Positions 1 to 9,247 are shown, counted from the first letter of the stretch. The stretch: 64,000 nucleotides of DNA from Kitasatospora sp. MAA19 (GCF_029894125.1 NZ_JARXYZ010000009.1:124001-188000), one strand, 5' to 3'. Translations and numbers: made by a program. Notes: generated by a model from the sequence alone, not told the origin.

Positions 1-1
1 G

Positions 2-148
2 CCGATCGACGCAACCGGCCGTAAGGCCGCGAAGATCATCCCGAACGCCGTCCTCAAGGTCTACGAGGGCGCCTCCCACGGCATCGCCGTCGTCCCCGGC
101 GAGAAGGAGAAGTTCAACCAGGACCTCCTGGACTTCCTCCAGAGCTGA
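2..148 (+). CDS. alpha/beta hydrolase, C-terminal end (chloroperoxidase/arylesterase type)
   Basis: Only the last 48 residues are in the window; the gene begins upstream. The visible part holds the late histidine of an alpha/beta-hydrolase triad in the segment EGASHGIAV, followed by a short closing helix with the pattern FNQDLLDFLQ. This is the typical end of the bacterial non-haem chloroperoxidase/arylesterase group, cofactor-free serine hydrolases. The substrate cannot be told from this part. It converges with the minus-strand PucR gene that ends at 275. Family assignment is fairly safe; the exact enzyme is not. Confidence 0.7.
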   Translation, partial: PIDATGRKAAKIIPNAVLKVYEGASHGIAVVPGEKEKFNQDLLDFLQS

Positions 149-274
149 TCCCGCCGCCCCCGGTGATCAAAGGGCCCGCCCACCGAGACACGGTCATCGA
201 CCTCCGGTGAAATTCCACCCCAGGCCGGGACCGTGGACCGCCGACGAGATGCTGGGTTCCGAAGGCGGTCCACC

Positions 275-1765
275 TCACCTGTCCGAGACGGACCGTGTGT
301 CCTGCCCGTTCATCAGGCCGAGCTGTGCCGCGGCCCGGATCGCGAGCCAGACCTCGGCGAACGCCCCGGTGGAGGACAGGTCGCGTCCGGTGATCTCGGC
401 GAACCTGCGCAACCTGTAGGCGAGGGTGTTGGGGTGGATGTGGAGGGCGGCTGCCGCGTCGTCGGTGCGCCGGTCCCGTTCCATCCAGGTGCGGACCGAG
501 GGCAGCATCTGTGAGTTGTGGGCGGTGTCGTACCGAAGGGCGGCGCCGAGCACGTGCTCGACGAGCGCTGTCAGCACCACGGGGTCATCGGGGAGCCAGC
601 GGCCCGCAGTGTCGTCGCCGTACCTGACCAGTGGCCGGCCCGACTCGGCGGCGTTGGAGGCCGCCCAGAGGGCTTCGCGCTGGGCGACCCGCAAGGGCTC
701 GCCCGGAGGGAAAGGACGGCTCATGCCGGCCGCGACGCCGGGCATGGCCGCGACCGCCTGGCCGAGCTCCGGCGAGCCGAGCACGTACCGGTCCTCCCCG
801 CGGCCGAGCAGCAGGTGCGGCTGCCCGTCCAGACTGCGCAGCAGGGCGTCCTCGCTGACGCCGCGTACCACCAGCAGGGCCGTCTCCCCTTCGATGGAGT
901 GCCGCAGGAGCCGGCGGCGTGCCGTCGCCGGGTCGAGGACGTCCTGCAGTAGCTCGGCGAGGATCTCCGCGCCTTCACGGCGCAGAGTCTCGCGTTCGGT
1001 GCGGACCATGGCGAGTTGGAGCGCGGCCACGGTGGCGATGTGCTGGACGACGGCGAGCCCGGCCGGGCGGGCGCCCTCGCGTGCGAACGCGATCAGGAAT
1101 CCGGCGGGGCCGCCGGGCGCGAGCACCGGCAGGGCGAACCCGCCCGGGATGGTGGGTGGGGCGTCCGTCGAGGCCGGGATCACGGCGGGGTCGGGCGCGG
1201 GAACCCCTGGCAGCAGCGGGCGCCCCTGCGGAGTGCACAGGTACACGTCGTACCCGGACAGTCGTTCCAGTCGCTGGAAGAGGGTGGCTGTGTCGAGGTT
1301 CTCGGAGGCCAGCCAGCGCAGGGCGCCGAAGACCTGGAGCTGGGCGCCGAGCCGCTGCCGGGCGTCCTCCTGCACGGCAGCCGCGACCTCCTGGGCGACC
1401 GCGATGAACGGCACGGCCAGCGGGACCTGCAGCACGGGCATGCCCCGCTCCTCCGCCGCCGCGAAGAACGCCTTGTGCAGCGGTGGTACGTGCAGCTGCG
1501 CGGAGAGCGCCAGCGCCGCGACTCCGGCGTCGTCGAGCCGCTCCAGGTAGGCCCGCTGGCGGGCGGCCGCGCGGGGGATCGCGAGTCCGGTCGTCATGAT
1601 CATCTCCGCGCCCAGGAGCCAGGGCGTGGGATCGTCCAGCTCGCTCACGTGCGCCCACGACACCGCCCGTCCAAGCCCGCCCTCGCCGGCCAGGAGCCGG
1701 AGCTGGAGGGCCGGGAACGACAGCAGGTCCTCCACAGTCAGTTTGTTCCTGTCCACAAGAAGCAC
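275..1765 (-). CDS. PucR-family transcriptional regulator
   Basis: About 496 residues. The N-terminus (LTVEDLLSFPALQLRLLAG) matches the PucR purine-catabolism-type sensor domain (roughly residues 5-130). The C-terminus has the PucR helix-turn-helix near residues 440-470 with the segment LHIHPNTLAYRLRRF. Open reading continues to 2155, but homology starts just after the GTG at 1765 (alternative GTG at 1756), so I use 1765. It is divergent from the agmatinase operon across about 175 bp and is the obvious candidate regulator of it, sensing a nitrogen compound. PucR proteins can activate or repress; the direction here is unknown. Ordinary codon use, no damage seen. Confidence 0.88.
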   Translation of the reverse strand: MLLVDRNKLTVEDLLSFPALQLRLLAGEGGLGRAVSWAHVSELDDPTPWLLGAEMIMTTGLAIPRAAARQRAYLERLDDAGVAALALSAQLHVPPLHKAFFAAAEERGMPVLQVPLAVPFIAVAQEVAAAVQEDARQRLGAQLQVFGALRWLASENLDTATLFQRLERLSGYDVYLCTPQGRPLLPGVPAPDPAVIPASTDAPPTIPGGFALPVLAPGGPAGFLIAFAREGARPAGLAVVQHIATVAALQLAMVRTERETLRREGAEILAELLQDVLDPATARRRLLRHSIEGETALLVVRGVSEDALLRSLDGQPHLLLGRGEDRYVLGSPELGQAVAAMPGVAAGMSRPFPPGEPLRVAQREALWAASNAAESGRPLVRYGDDTAGRWLPDDPVVLTALVEHVLGAALRYDTAHNSQMLPSVRTWMERDRRTDDAAAALHIHPNTLAYRLRRFAEITGRDLSSTGAFAEVWLAIRAAAQLGLMNGQDTRSVSDR

Positions 1766-1942
1766 GGTACATCTTCGGGAATGAACCAATTGCTGTCGCG
1801 GTGGACAGCACCCCAGACTGGGCGAAGTCCGGCTGCCGCATCCCCCCCGAGCGGCAGCCGGCAATCTCACCGCCCCGCAGGCCTGAAACGCTGATGAGCC
1901 GCTTGCGAGAGGGCTGTGCCGCTCAGAGAGGAACCACCCCCC

Positions 1943-2890
1943 ATGACCGAACCCCGAGGCCCCGTCGACTCCTCCCGGATCCCGCGGTTCGCAGGCCCGG
2001 CCACGTTCGCACGGCTGCCACGTCTGGACGAGGTAGGGCGGTGCGACGTCGCGGTGGTGGGCGTGCCGTTCGACAGCGGGGTGTCCTACCGGCCGGGTGC
2101 CAGGTTCGGCCCGGCGGCGGTCCGCGAGGCCAGCCGGCTGCTGCGGCCGTACCACCCGGGCCTGGACGTCTCACCGTTCGCGCAGATGCAGGTGGCCGAC
2201 GCCGGGGACATCGCCTGCAACCCCTTCGACATCAACGAGGCCGTCGAAACGATCGAGCACGCCGCGGGCGAACTCATCGCCGGCGGCGCGAGGCCGGTCA
2301 CCATCGGCGGCGACCACACCATCGCACTGCCGCTGCTGCGCGCCCTGTCCAAGCGGCACGGCCCGATCGCGGTCCTGCACTTCGACGCCCACCTGGACAC
2401 CTGGGACACCTACTTCGGCGCCGAGTACACCCACGGCACGCCGTTCCGCCGCGCGGTGGAGGAGGGGATCCTCGACACCGAGGCGCTCAGCCACGTCGGC
2501 ACCCGCGGCCCCCTGTACGGAAAGAAGGACCTGGAGGAGGACCGCCGGCTCGGCTTCGGCATCGTCACCGCCGGCGACGTCCTGCGCAGAGGCGTGAGCG
2601 AGGTGGCGGACGCGCTGCGGCAACGGATCGGCGACCGCCCGCTCTACGTATCCGTCGACATCGACGTGCTGGACCCGGCGCACGCGCCCGGCACCGGTAC
2701 CCCCGAGGCCGGCGGCCTGACCAGCCGCGAGCTGCTGGAGATCCTGCGCGGCCTGGCCGGCGCCAACCTGGTCGGCGCCGACGTGGTCGAGGTCGCCCCC
2801 GCCTACGACCACGCAGAGATCACCTCGGTGGCCGCCTCGCACGTCGCCTACGACCTGATCAGCCTGCTCGCCCTCACCAAGAGACCCTGA
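1943..2890 (+). CDS. agmatinase/guanidinobutyrase-type ureohydrolase
   Basis: A 315-residue ureohydrolase of the arginase/agmatinase superfamily, which hydrolyses a guanidino group to urea and an amine. The binuclear manganese motifs are visible: GGDHT (about residues 122-126), DAHLDTW (about 148-154) and the DIDVLDP segment (near 240) followed by APGTGTPE. Start chosen at the ATG with GAGAGG upstream rather than the in-frame ATG at 1916. It is first in an operon with an NCS1 permease, an NTF2-like protein and an aminobutyraldehyde-type dehydrogenase. That context favours agmatine, 4-guanidinobutyrate or a related guanidino compound over arginine. I cannot separate agmatinase from guanidinobutyrase by sequence alone, so no gene symbol is given. 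Confidence 0.88.
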   Translation: MTEPRGPVDSSRIPRFAGPATFARLPRLDEVGRCDVAVVGVPFDSGVSYRPGARFGPAAVREASRLLRPYHPGLDVSPFAQMQVADAGDIACNPFDINEAVETIEHAAGELIAGGARPVTIGGDHTIALPLLRALSKRHGPIAVLHFDAHLDTWDTYFGAEYTHGTPFRRAVEEGILDTEALSHVGTRGPLYGKKDLEEDRRLGFGIVTAGDVLRRGVSEVADALRQRIGDRPLYVSVDIDVLDPAHAPGTGTPEAGGLTSRELLEILRGLAGANLVGADVVEVAPAYDHAEITSVAASHVAYDLISLLALTKRP

Positions 2891-2925
2891 CCCCGCCCCC
2901 CACACCGCGCCACCCGGAGTCCCCC

Positions 2926-4440
2926 ATGTCTCAAACCTCAGCCCCCGCCAAGACCGGGACCACCGCCGAGACCACTCGGGCCAAGGTCACCGAGGTGGAG
3001 CCGCACGGCGTCGCCCCCATCCCGCCCGAGGAGCAGACCTCCCGGCCGCTGGACCTGTTCCGGCTGGTCTTCGGCGGGACCAACACCTTCGCGACGATCA
3101 TCCTGGGCACCCTGCCCATCGCCTACGGCCTCGGTTTCTGGGCCTCGGCCTCGGCTGTCGTCGTAGGTGTGGTCGCCGGCGCGCTGATCCTGATGCCGAT
3201 GGCGTTGTTCGGCCCCCGCAACCGGACCAACAACGCGGTGTCCTCCGGGGCGCATTTCGGTGTGGTCGGCCGCTGCGTGGGATCGTTCCTGTCGCTGCTC
3301 ACCGCGATCGCGTTCTTCTCCATCTCCGTGTGGGTCAGCGGCGATGCGATCGTGGGCGCTGCCGGCAGGCTGTTCGGCATCGACGGCGGGGACGCACTGC
3401 GCGCCACGGCGTACGGCGTGATCGCCATCGCCGTCCTGATCGTGTGCATCTACGGCTACCAGTTCATGCTCCTGATCAACAAGATCGCGGTCGTCGCCGG
3501 CAGCGCGATCATGCTGCTGGGCGTCGTCGCTTTCGGCGGCTCCTTCCACGCCTCCTTCGCGGGTAGCGGCCATTACGCCCTGGGCAGCTTCTGGCCCACC
3601 TGGGTTCTCGCCGCGCTCACCGCGCTGGCCAACCCCGTCTCCTTCGGGGCCTTCCTCGGAGACTGGTCCCGCTACATCCCCGACCGCTACAGCCCCTCCC
3701 GGCTGATGGCCGCCCCCTTCCTCGCCCAGGTCGCCAGCCTGCTGCCCTTCCTCTTCGGCGTCGCCACCGCCACCCTGGTCGCCGACCCGAACAACTACGT
3801 GGCCGGCCTGGCCGCCGTCTCCCCACTCTGGTACGCCGTACCGCTCATCGCGATCGCCCTGATCGGCGGCCTGTCCACCGGCACCACCGCGCTCTACGGC
3901 ACGGGGCTGGACTTCTCCTCGATCTTCCCGCGCCTGAGCCGGGTCCAGGCCACCGCGCTGATCGGCACCCTGTCGGTCGCCTTCATCTTCATCGGGAACT
4001 TCGTCCTCGACATGGTCGCCAGCATCAACGCCTTCGCGACCCTGATCGTGCTGTGCACCTCACCCTGGATGGCCGTCATGATGATCGGATACTTCGTCCG
4101 CCGCGGCTTCTACCTCACCGACGACATCCAGGTTTTCAACCGCGGCCAGAAGGGCGGCGCCTACTGGTTCACCAACGGCGTGAACTGGCGCGGCATGGCC
4201 GCCTGGATCCCCGCCACCACCGTGGGCCTCCTGATGGCCAACACCCCACTGATCGCCGGCCCCTGGCGAAACATCGCCGGCGGCATCGACCTGAGCCTGA
4301 TCGCCACCCTCGCCGTCGCCGCCGTGCTGTACACCGCGCTGCTCATCGTCTTCCCCGAGCCCCGCGCCGTCTTCGGCCCGGCCGGCCCCCGCCTGGTCCC
4401 CGCCAAGGACACTCCGCTGGCCCCGGTCACCGCCGAATGA
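2926..4440 (+). CDS. NCS1-family nucleobase/cation symporter (cytosine/purine permease type)
   Basis: A 504-residue polytopic membrane protein with about 12 hydrophobic segments and a charged cytoplasmic N-terminus. The early segment FRLVFGGTNTFATIILG and the later NPVSFGAFLGDWSRYIP are characteristic of NCS1 cytosine/purine/allantoin permeases. The family imports nucleobases, hydantoins or related nitrogen compounds with H+ or Na+. It starts 35 bp after the ureohydrolase stop and is presumably cotranscribed. In this operon it likely imports the guanidino or amine substrate, but that is inference from context. Length and membrane pattern are complete. Confidence 0.88.
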   Translation: MSQTSAPAKTGTTAETTRAKVTEVEPHGVAPIPPEEQTSRPLDLFRLVFGGTNTFATIILGTLPIAYGLGFWASASAVVVGVVAGALILMPMALFGPRNRTNNAVSSGAHFGVVGRCVGSFLSLLTAIAFFSISVWVSGDAIVGAAGRLFGIDGGDALRATAYGVIAIAVLIVCIYGYQFMLLINKIAVVAGSAIMLLGVVAFGGSFHASFAGSGHYALGSFWPTWVLAALTALANPVSFGAFLGDWSRYIPDRYSPSRLMAAPFLAQVASLLPFLFGVATATLVADPNNYVAGLAAVSPLWYAVPLIAIALIGGLSTGTTALYGTGLDFSSIFPRLSRVQATALIGTLSVAFIFIGNFVLDMVASINAFATLIVLCTSPWMAVMMIGYFVRRGFYLTDDIQVFNRGQKGGAYWFTNGVNWRGMAAWIPATTVGLLMANTPLIAGPWRNIAGGIDLSLIATLAVAAVLYTALLIVFPEPRAVFGPAGPRLVPAKDTPLAPVTAE

Positions 4441-4474
4441 CCACCACCGCACGATCCGCTCCCTGGAGTTCACG

Positions 4475-4879
4475 ATGAACAACACCGGACCCGCCGCAGA
4501 GGTGCGGGCCGCCGCGGCCGCCCTGGTCGCCGCCTTCGCCGACGGTCGCCTCGACGACTACTTCGCCGCCTTCGCCGCGGACGCGACCTTCCTCTTCCAC
4601 ACCACCCCACAGCGCCTCACGTCCGTCGAGGAGTACCGCCGACTGTGGCAGAGCTGGGAAGCGGAGGACGGCCTACGGATACTCGGCTGCAGCTCCACCC
4701 AGCCCCTGGTCCAGGTCCTCGGCGACACCGCCGTCTTCAGCCACCACGTCGAGACACAGGTCGCCACACGGGCGGGCGAGGAGACCCTCCGCGAGCGCGA
4801 GACGATCGTCTTCAGCCGCCGGGGCACCGACCACTGGCTCGCCGTGCACGAGCACCTGTCCGCAGCCGCCGATGACTGA
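4475..4879 (+). CDS. NTF2/SnoaL-like small protein
   Basis: A 134-residue protein with an NTF2-like fold pattern: an N-terminal amphipathic helix (VRAAAAALVAAFADGRLDDY), an F-x-x-DATFLFHTTP strand, and a C-terminal strand pair ending in HWLAVHEHLS. Ribosome site CTGGAG precedes the ATG. Proteins of this type are often annotated as nuclear transport factor 2 family or DUF4440-like and include ketosteroid isomerase-like enzymes and ligand-binding proteins. It lies between the permease and the aldehyde dehydrogenase, so it is probably part of the same pathway. The reaction, if any, is unknown. Confidence 0.7.
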   Translation: MNNTGPAAEVRAAAAALVAAFADGRLDDYFAAFAADATFLFHTTPQRLTSVEEYRRLWQSWEAEDGLRILGCSSTQPLVQVLGDTAVFSHHVETQVATRAGEETLRERETIVFSRRGTDHWLAVHEHLSAAADD

Positions 4880-4937
4880 CCACACGGCCGCACACGGCAC
4901 AGACACACCGGCATCAGTGAACGACGAGGAATGACAG

Positions 4938-6374
4938 ATGAGCACGTTTCGCAACTACGTCAACGGTGAGTTCGTCGATGCGGCGGACGGCCGCACCCTG
5001 CAGATCGTCGACCCCACCACCGGCCAGGCGTACGCGACCTCCCCGCTGTCGGGCGCGGCCGACGTGGACGCGGCGATGGCCTCGGCCGCCGGCGCCTTCG
5101 AGACCTGGCGGGACGCCACGCCGTCGACCCGGCAGAAGCTGCTGCTGAAGATCGCTGACGCGGTCGAGGCTCGGGCCGACGAACTGGTGGATGCCGAGTG
5201 TCGCAACACCGGCAAGCCGCGCGGCCTGACCAAGTCCGAGGAGATCGGCCCGATGGTCGACCAGATCCGGTTCTTCGCGGGTGCCGCCCGGCTGCTTGAG
5301 GGCAAGGCCGCTGGTGAGTACATGGACGGAATGACCTCGATCATCCGCCGCGAGCCGGTCGGCGTCTGCGCCCAGGTCGCGCCGTGGAACTACCCGATGA
5401 TGATGGCGGTCTGGAAGTTCGCCCCGGCCATCGCCGCCGGCAACGCCGTGGTCCTCAAGCCCTCCGACACCACCCCGGCCTCCACCGTGCTGCTGGCCGA
5501 GATCGTCGGCGCCGCGATCGCCGAGCTGGAGCTGCCGGCCGGCATCTTCAACGTCATCTGCGGCGACCGTGAGACCGGTCGGCTGATGGTCGAGCACCAC
5601 ACGCCCGCGATGGCCTCGATCACCGGCTCGGTCCGGGCCGGCATCCAGGTCGCCGAGTCCGCCGCCAAGGACGTCAAGCGCGTCCACCTGGAGCTCGGCG
5701 GCAAGGCCCCGGTCGTGGTCTTCGAGGACGCCGACATCGCCGAGGCCGTCGAGGGCATCTCGGTGGCCGGCTTCTTCAACGCCGGCCAGGACTGCACCGC
5801 CGCCACCCGCGTGCTGGTGCACGAGTCGATCCACGACGCCTTCGTCGAGGCGCTGGCCAAGGCCGCGGCCGAGACCAAGACCGGCGGCATCGACGACGAG
5901 GACGTGCTCTACGGCCCGCTGAACAACGCCAACCAGCTCGCCCAGGTCTCCGGCTTCATCGAGCGGCTGCCCGCCCACGCCAAGGTGGAGGCGGGCGGTC
6001 ACCGGGTCGGCGAGGTCGGCTACTTCTACGCCCCGACCGTGGTCTCCGGCCTGCAGCAGGACGACGAGATCATCCAGAACGAGGTCTTCGGCCCGGTCAT
6101 CACCGTGCAGAAGTTCACCGGCGAGGACCAGGTCGTCGCGTACGCCAACGGCGTCGACTACGCGCTGGCCTCCTCCGTCTGGACGAAGGACCACGCCCGC
6201 GCCATGCGGATGTCCCGTCACCTGGACTTCGGCTGCGTCTGGATCAACACCCACATGCAGCTGGCCGCCGAGATGCCGCACGGCGGCTTCAAGAAGTCCG
6301 GCTACGGCAAAGACCTCTCCTCGTACGGCTTCGAGGACTACACCCGGATCAAGCACGTCATGACCGCCATCTAA
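4938..6374 (+). CDS. gamma-aminobutyraldehyde/betaine-aldehyde-type dehydrogenase
   Basis: A full-length 478-residue NAD(P)-dependent aldehyde dehydrogenase. The general-base Glu sits in HLELGGKAP (about residue 251) and the nucleophilic Cys in FFNAGQDCTAATR (about residue 285). The N-terminal FRNYVNGEFVDAADG and the late NTHMQLAAEMPHGGFKKSG resemble gamma-aminobutyraldehyde and guanidinobutyraldehyde dehydrogenases. Last gene of the operon starting at 1943, it would oxidise the aldehyde made from an amine or guanidino intermediate, feeding GABA or guanidinobutyrate metabolism. Substrate choice between aminobutyraldehyde and betaine aldehyde is not settled by sequence. Confidence 0.88.
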   Translation: MSTFRNYVNGEFVDAADGRTLQIVDPTTGQAYATSPLSGAADVDAAMASAAGAFETWRDATPSTRQKLLLKIADAVEARADELVDAECRNTGKPRGLTKSEEIGPMVDQIRFFAGAARLLEGKAAGEYMDGMTSIIRREPVGVCAQVAPWNYPMMMAVWKFAPAIAAGNAVVLKPSDTTPASTVLLAEIVGAAIAELELPAGIFNVICGDRETGRLMVEHHTPAMASITGSVRAGIQVAESAAKDVKRVHLELGGKAPVVVFEDADIAEAVEGISVAGFFNAGQDCTAATRVLVHESIHDAFVEALAKAAAETKTGGIDDEDVLYGPLNNANQLAQVSGFIERLPAHAKVEAGGHRVGEVGYFYAPTVVSGLQQDDEIIQNEVFGPVITVQKFTGEDQVVAYANGVDYALASSVWTKDHARAMRMSRHLDFGCVWINTHMQLAAEMPHGGFKKSGYGKDLSSYGFEDYTRIKHVMTAI

Positions 6375-6390
6375 CTTCTAACTTGGGCAT

Positions 6391-6424
6391 CACAGCGTCG
6401 CGGGTTCAAATCCTGTCGCCCGAC
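6391..6424 (+). tRNA. tRNA 3' fragment (T-arm and acceptor strand only)
   Basis: The block GCGGGTTCAAATCCTGT (6400-6416) folds as a normal 5-bp T-stem with the TTCAAAT loop, followed by CGCCCGAC, which looks like a 3' acceptor strand. It resembles actinomycete tRNA-Pro 3' ends. The 5' half, D-arm and anticodon arm are missing: upstream lies the end of the dehydrogenase gene. It cannot encode a working tRNA. Such 3' pieces are typical of attachment-site scars left by integrative elements that use tRNA genes. Confidence 0.6.
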
Positions 6425-6445
6425 AGCAAGTCTCTCGCAGGCCAG

Positions 6446-6480
6446 AGGCCGTTTCCACAGAAGCTGCGGGAACGGCCCTT
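6446..6480 (+). terminator. hairpin, probable terminator
   Basis: GGCCGTTTCC (6447-6456) can pair with GGAACGGCC (6469-6477) with one bulged T, and a short CTT follows. It lies just after the tRNA fragment and may be the old tRNA terminator or serve the dehydrogenase operon. A competing stem CAGAAG/CTTCTG overlaps it. Confidence 0.45.
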
Positions 6481-6804
6481 CTGCGCGTGACCCGGGCCGG
6501 TGGTCGCAGGGGTGGTCGCGCCTCCGTAGGCCGGCGGGACCGCCGAACAAGTGGTCATGTCCGTCAACTTTCCATCATAGGCAGACAGTTGTCGCAACCT
6601 TCCGCCTTCCGCCGCTTCCTTGCGAGCCGGGCGGAGTTGGCCTTCGAGAGCAGGTGAGCCCGAGTCGGTTCGACCTCGACATCACCGGGCTGATAAGCGT
6701 CATCGCCGCGTTCACCCCGCAGTTGGTCAACACTGCCGACGAGCGTGGCGTGGCCGACTCGATCACCCTCCTCGGCGGGCCGCTGCTCCCGTATCGTCGG
6801 TCGT

Positions 6805-7809
6805 ATGACGCGTCCGCTGCTGCACCAGCGTTGGCCCGAACTGGCCCAGTCGCTGCCGCACCTCCCGCTGGGCGACGCGCCGACGCCGGTGCGGCCTCTG
6901 GCCGAGCTCGGCTGCCGGTCTCCGCTCTGGCTGAAGGACGAGAGCGGCTACGGGCACGGCGGATGGGGCGGAAACAAAGTCCGCAAGCTGGAATGGCTGC
7001 TACCCGAAGCCCACCGGCGCGGCGCCCGGACACTCCTCACCGTCGGCGGTCTCGGCACCAACTGGGGCCTGGCAGCGGCACTCTACGCCCCCGAGCAGGG
7101 CCTCACCGTCGCCCTCGCCCTGATCGACCACCCGGTCGACGATCACACCCGGGCCCAACTCCGGCGCCTTCGCGCATCCGGCGCCACCTTGCACTTCCTG
7201 CACACCAAGACCCGCCTGATCCTCGCCGCCCCCTGGCTCTTCGCACGCCATTCCTCGATGCGACATCCCACCTTCCCGTACTTCCTCCCGGCCGGCGGAT
7301 CCTCGCCGCTCGGCACGCTCGGGTACGTCGAGACCGCACTGGAGCTGGCCGCGCAGGTGTCGAACGGGCTGTTGCCCGAGCCCGGTTGGGTCGTGACCGC
7401 GGTCGGCTCGGGAGGCACCGCCGCCGGCCTGGCCCTGGGGCTGCGGTTGGCCGGCCTGCGCACCCGTGTCCTCGGGATCGTCGTCAACGACACCCTGCGC
7501 CTGGACAGCACAGCGCTCAACGCGCTGGCCCGCAAGTCCGAGGCGCTGCTCCGCAGTCGAGGCGCCGCCCTGCCACCAGTCGGCCTCAGCTCGGACGACA
7601 TCCGCCTCGACCGCGGCTGGCTCGGTCCCGGCTATGCCCACCCCACCGCCGAAGCCAACGCGGCACTCAACCGCGCCGCCTCCGACGCGGGGCTGGCACT
7701 CGAACACACCTACACCGCCAAGGCCCTCGCGGCGCTCCTCGACCTCGACGCCTCCGGGCGCTTCGGCGACGAGCCGGTGCTCTTCCTCAACACCTTCGGC
7801 CCCAGATAG
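6805..7809 (+). CDS. PLP-dependent D-cysteine desulfhydrase/ACC deaminase-family protein
   Basis: A 334-residue fold-type II PLP enzyme. The PLP lysine is in GGNKVRKLEW (Lys58) and the phosphate-binding loop in AVGSGGTAAGLAL. The family covers D-cysteine desulfhydrase and 1-aminocyclopropane-1-carboxylate deaminase, which open small amino acids to ammonia and a 2-oxo acid. The ATG at 6805 is preferred because homology begins there; an in-frame upstream ATG at 6745 adds a non-conserved tail. No clear Shine-Dalgarno, so it may be leaderless. Stands alone between the tRNA scar and the terpenoid locus. Which substrate it uses is not visible. Confidence 0.75.
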   Translation: MTRPLLHQRWPELAQSLPHLPLGDAPTPVRPLAELGCRSPLWLKDESGYGHGGWGGNKVRKLEWLLPEAHRRGARTLLTVGGLGTNWGLAAALYAPEQGLTVALALIDHPVDDHTRAQLRRLRASGATLHFLHTKTRLILAAPWLFARHSSMRHPTFPYFLPAGGSSPLGTLGYVETALELAAQVSNGLLPEPGWVVTAVGSGGTAAGLALGLRLAGLRTRVLGIVVNDTLRLDSTALNALARKSEALLRSRGAALPPVGLSSDDIRLDRGWLGPGYAHPTAEANAALNRAASDAGLALEHTYTAKALAALLDLDASGRFGDEPVLFLNTFGPR

Positions 7810-8201
7810 AGGGCACCGGACCGGCCAAAGCCCGCGAGTACGGGGCCCCGGCCGATCCGGCGCTTCCCGGATGCACGCCAACTGCGAACGGGGGATCGCC
7901 GATGGGTGCAGTTCGGGACGTGTGCGACGGGCTGTGGCTGGGGGCGGAGGCGAGGTTCACCGAGGCCATGCGTTCCAAGCTCAAACGCCCGGTGGTGGAC
8001 GGGGTGCTGGTCGAGGTGGAACCAGGGCTGTTCACCCGCGCCAGGACGGAGACGGCCGCGTGAATGCGGGACGGAGGGCGGACGCGGCCGATAGCCAGGG
8101 CGCGTCGGCCTCGGCAGCCGGACCCCTGTGGCCGGCGCAGCCTGCCGGGTCGGTGTGTCTTGCTCAGGCCGTCACAGCCGGTCGGGTGGGTGGCTTCGGA
8201 C
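7810..8201. other. stretch without a confident gene
   Basis: About 390 bp. A 53-codon plus-strand frame (ATG at 7902, stop at 8063) has coding-like composition and ends in a short basic tail, but I recognise no family and see no convincing ribosome site. It could be a relic of a larger gene. Nothing else is seen. Confidence 0.35.
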
Positions 8202-9044
8202 TCAACGGGTGGGGCGGCGGGCTTCGGCGATCACGTAGCCGAGTTTTTCCGTGTAGATGGACAGTCCGGCTGGTAGGAGCTGGTCCATCTGGGCTGCGAA
8301 GTCCGGCCCATAGTGGTCGGCCAGGCGCTCCCTGTCCGCGCTGTATCGGGATTGGAGCCAGCTCATGCTCGGCCTGGTCTGCTCGGTGACGTCGTGGGCC
8401 TGGATCACTTCGAGTCCGGACTGGGAGAGCGCGTCGCCGTGGTTCCCGGGGTGCAGGAGGGACGAGAACGCGAATCCCTTTGTGAGGAGGTCCCGTTCCT
8501 CGCCCGTCAGCTGCTCTCGTTCGACGAATTCTGCGAGGACAACCCGGCCCCCCGGTTTGAGCGTGCGGTGGATCTCCCGCAGGACCTGGAGGCGGTCGGG
8601 CACGTGGAACAGCATCTCCACGGCCCACGCGGCGTCGAACGTCTCGGATTCGCACGGCAGGTTCATGGCGTCGACATGGATGAACTCCAACTGCGCCGAC
8701 AGGCCGGCGTCGCGGGACTTCGCGATGGCGCTCTGCACCTGCGAGGAGCTGATGCTCACTCCGAGCGCCCGGGCTTGCGCGCGTTCGGCGAGTCTCATTG
8801 CGGGACGACCCGTCCCGCAGCCCACATCGAGCAGGTACTGGCCGCTCTGGAGCCGCAGAAGGTCGGTCAGGCGATCGGTCAGGCGGGTCTGGGCTGCGAA
8901 CATCGACGACCCGTCGCCAGTGTCCCAGATACCGACATGGATGTTCTCTCCGAAGATCGAGGCGAAGAGCACCCCCATGTGGTCGTAGAAGCTCCCGACC
9001 GCTTCACTCGACGCGTGGAACTCTCTCCTGTGGTCGCCTTCCAA
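8202..9044 (-). CDS. SAM-dependent class I methyltransferase
   Basis: About 280 residues. Motif I is DVGCGTGRPA and a later LKPGGRVVLAEF marks motif III; the N-terminal SFYDHMGVLF and the order of blocks resemble the small-molecule O-/C-methyltransferase group (tocopherol, rebeccamycin and rifamycin methyltransferase-like). The reading frame is open to 9152, but AAGGGA stands 7 nt before a TTG at 9044 just ahead of the conserved part, so I use that start. It follows a cyclase-like gene and a terpene synthase on the same strand, so the likely target is a terpenoid. It is the only one of the three that looks intact. The substrate is inference. Confidence 0.78.
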   Translation of the reverse strand: MEGDHRREFHASSEAVGSFYDHMGVLFASIFGENIHVGIWDTGDGSSMFAAQTRLTDRLTDLLRLQSGQYLLDVGCGTGRPAMRLAERAQARALGVSISSSQVQSAIAKSRDAGLSAQLEFIHVDAMNLPCESETFDAAWAVEMLFHVPDRLQVLREIHRTLKPGGRVVLAEFVEREQLTGEERDLLTKGFAFSSLLHPGNHGDALSQSGLEVIQAHDVTEQTRPSMSWLQSRYSADRERLADHYGPDFAAQMDQLLPAGLSIYTEKLGYVIAEARRPTR

Positions 9045-9247
9045 AGCAGTTCCCTTCGAGTAGGTGAATGCTCGGTTGGAAGCCCGCCGTCCGGTATGAG
9101 ATGTCGGCGGGTACCCGTCCAAGCCCTGATGAGAGCCGTTCCACCTCACCACCGCCCCGGCGTGGCCGCGGGGCCCCCGTTGCGCAGGCAGGGCCGTTCT
9201 CGGTTGCGGACGAGAGCCGAATCACGGGTGGCACACCGGGGGCTCCC

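Noticed and set aside
426..1550. long plus-strand frame opposite the PucR gene
   Set aside because: It is a shadow of the PucR gene: arginine/serine-rich, no family match, no ribosome site.
6654..8063. 469-codon frame over the PLP enzyme gene
   Set aside because: It lies in another frame of a well-supported gene and is Arg/Pro-rich; only its last part is mentioned as a possible relic.
7902..8063. 53-codon small protein
   Set aside because: No family, no convincing ribosome site; noted in the gap entry but not called a gene.
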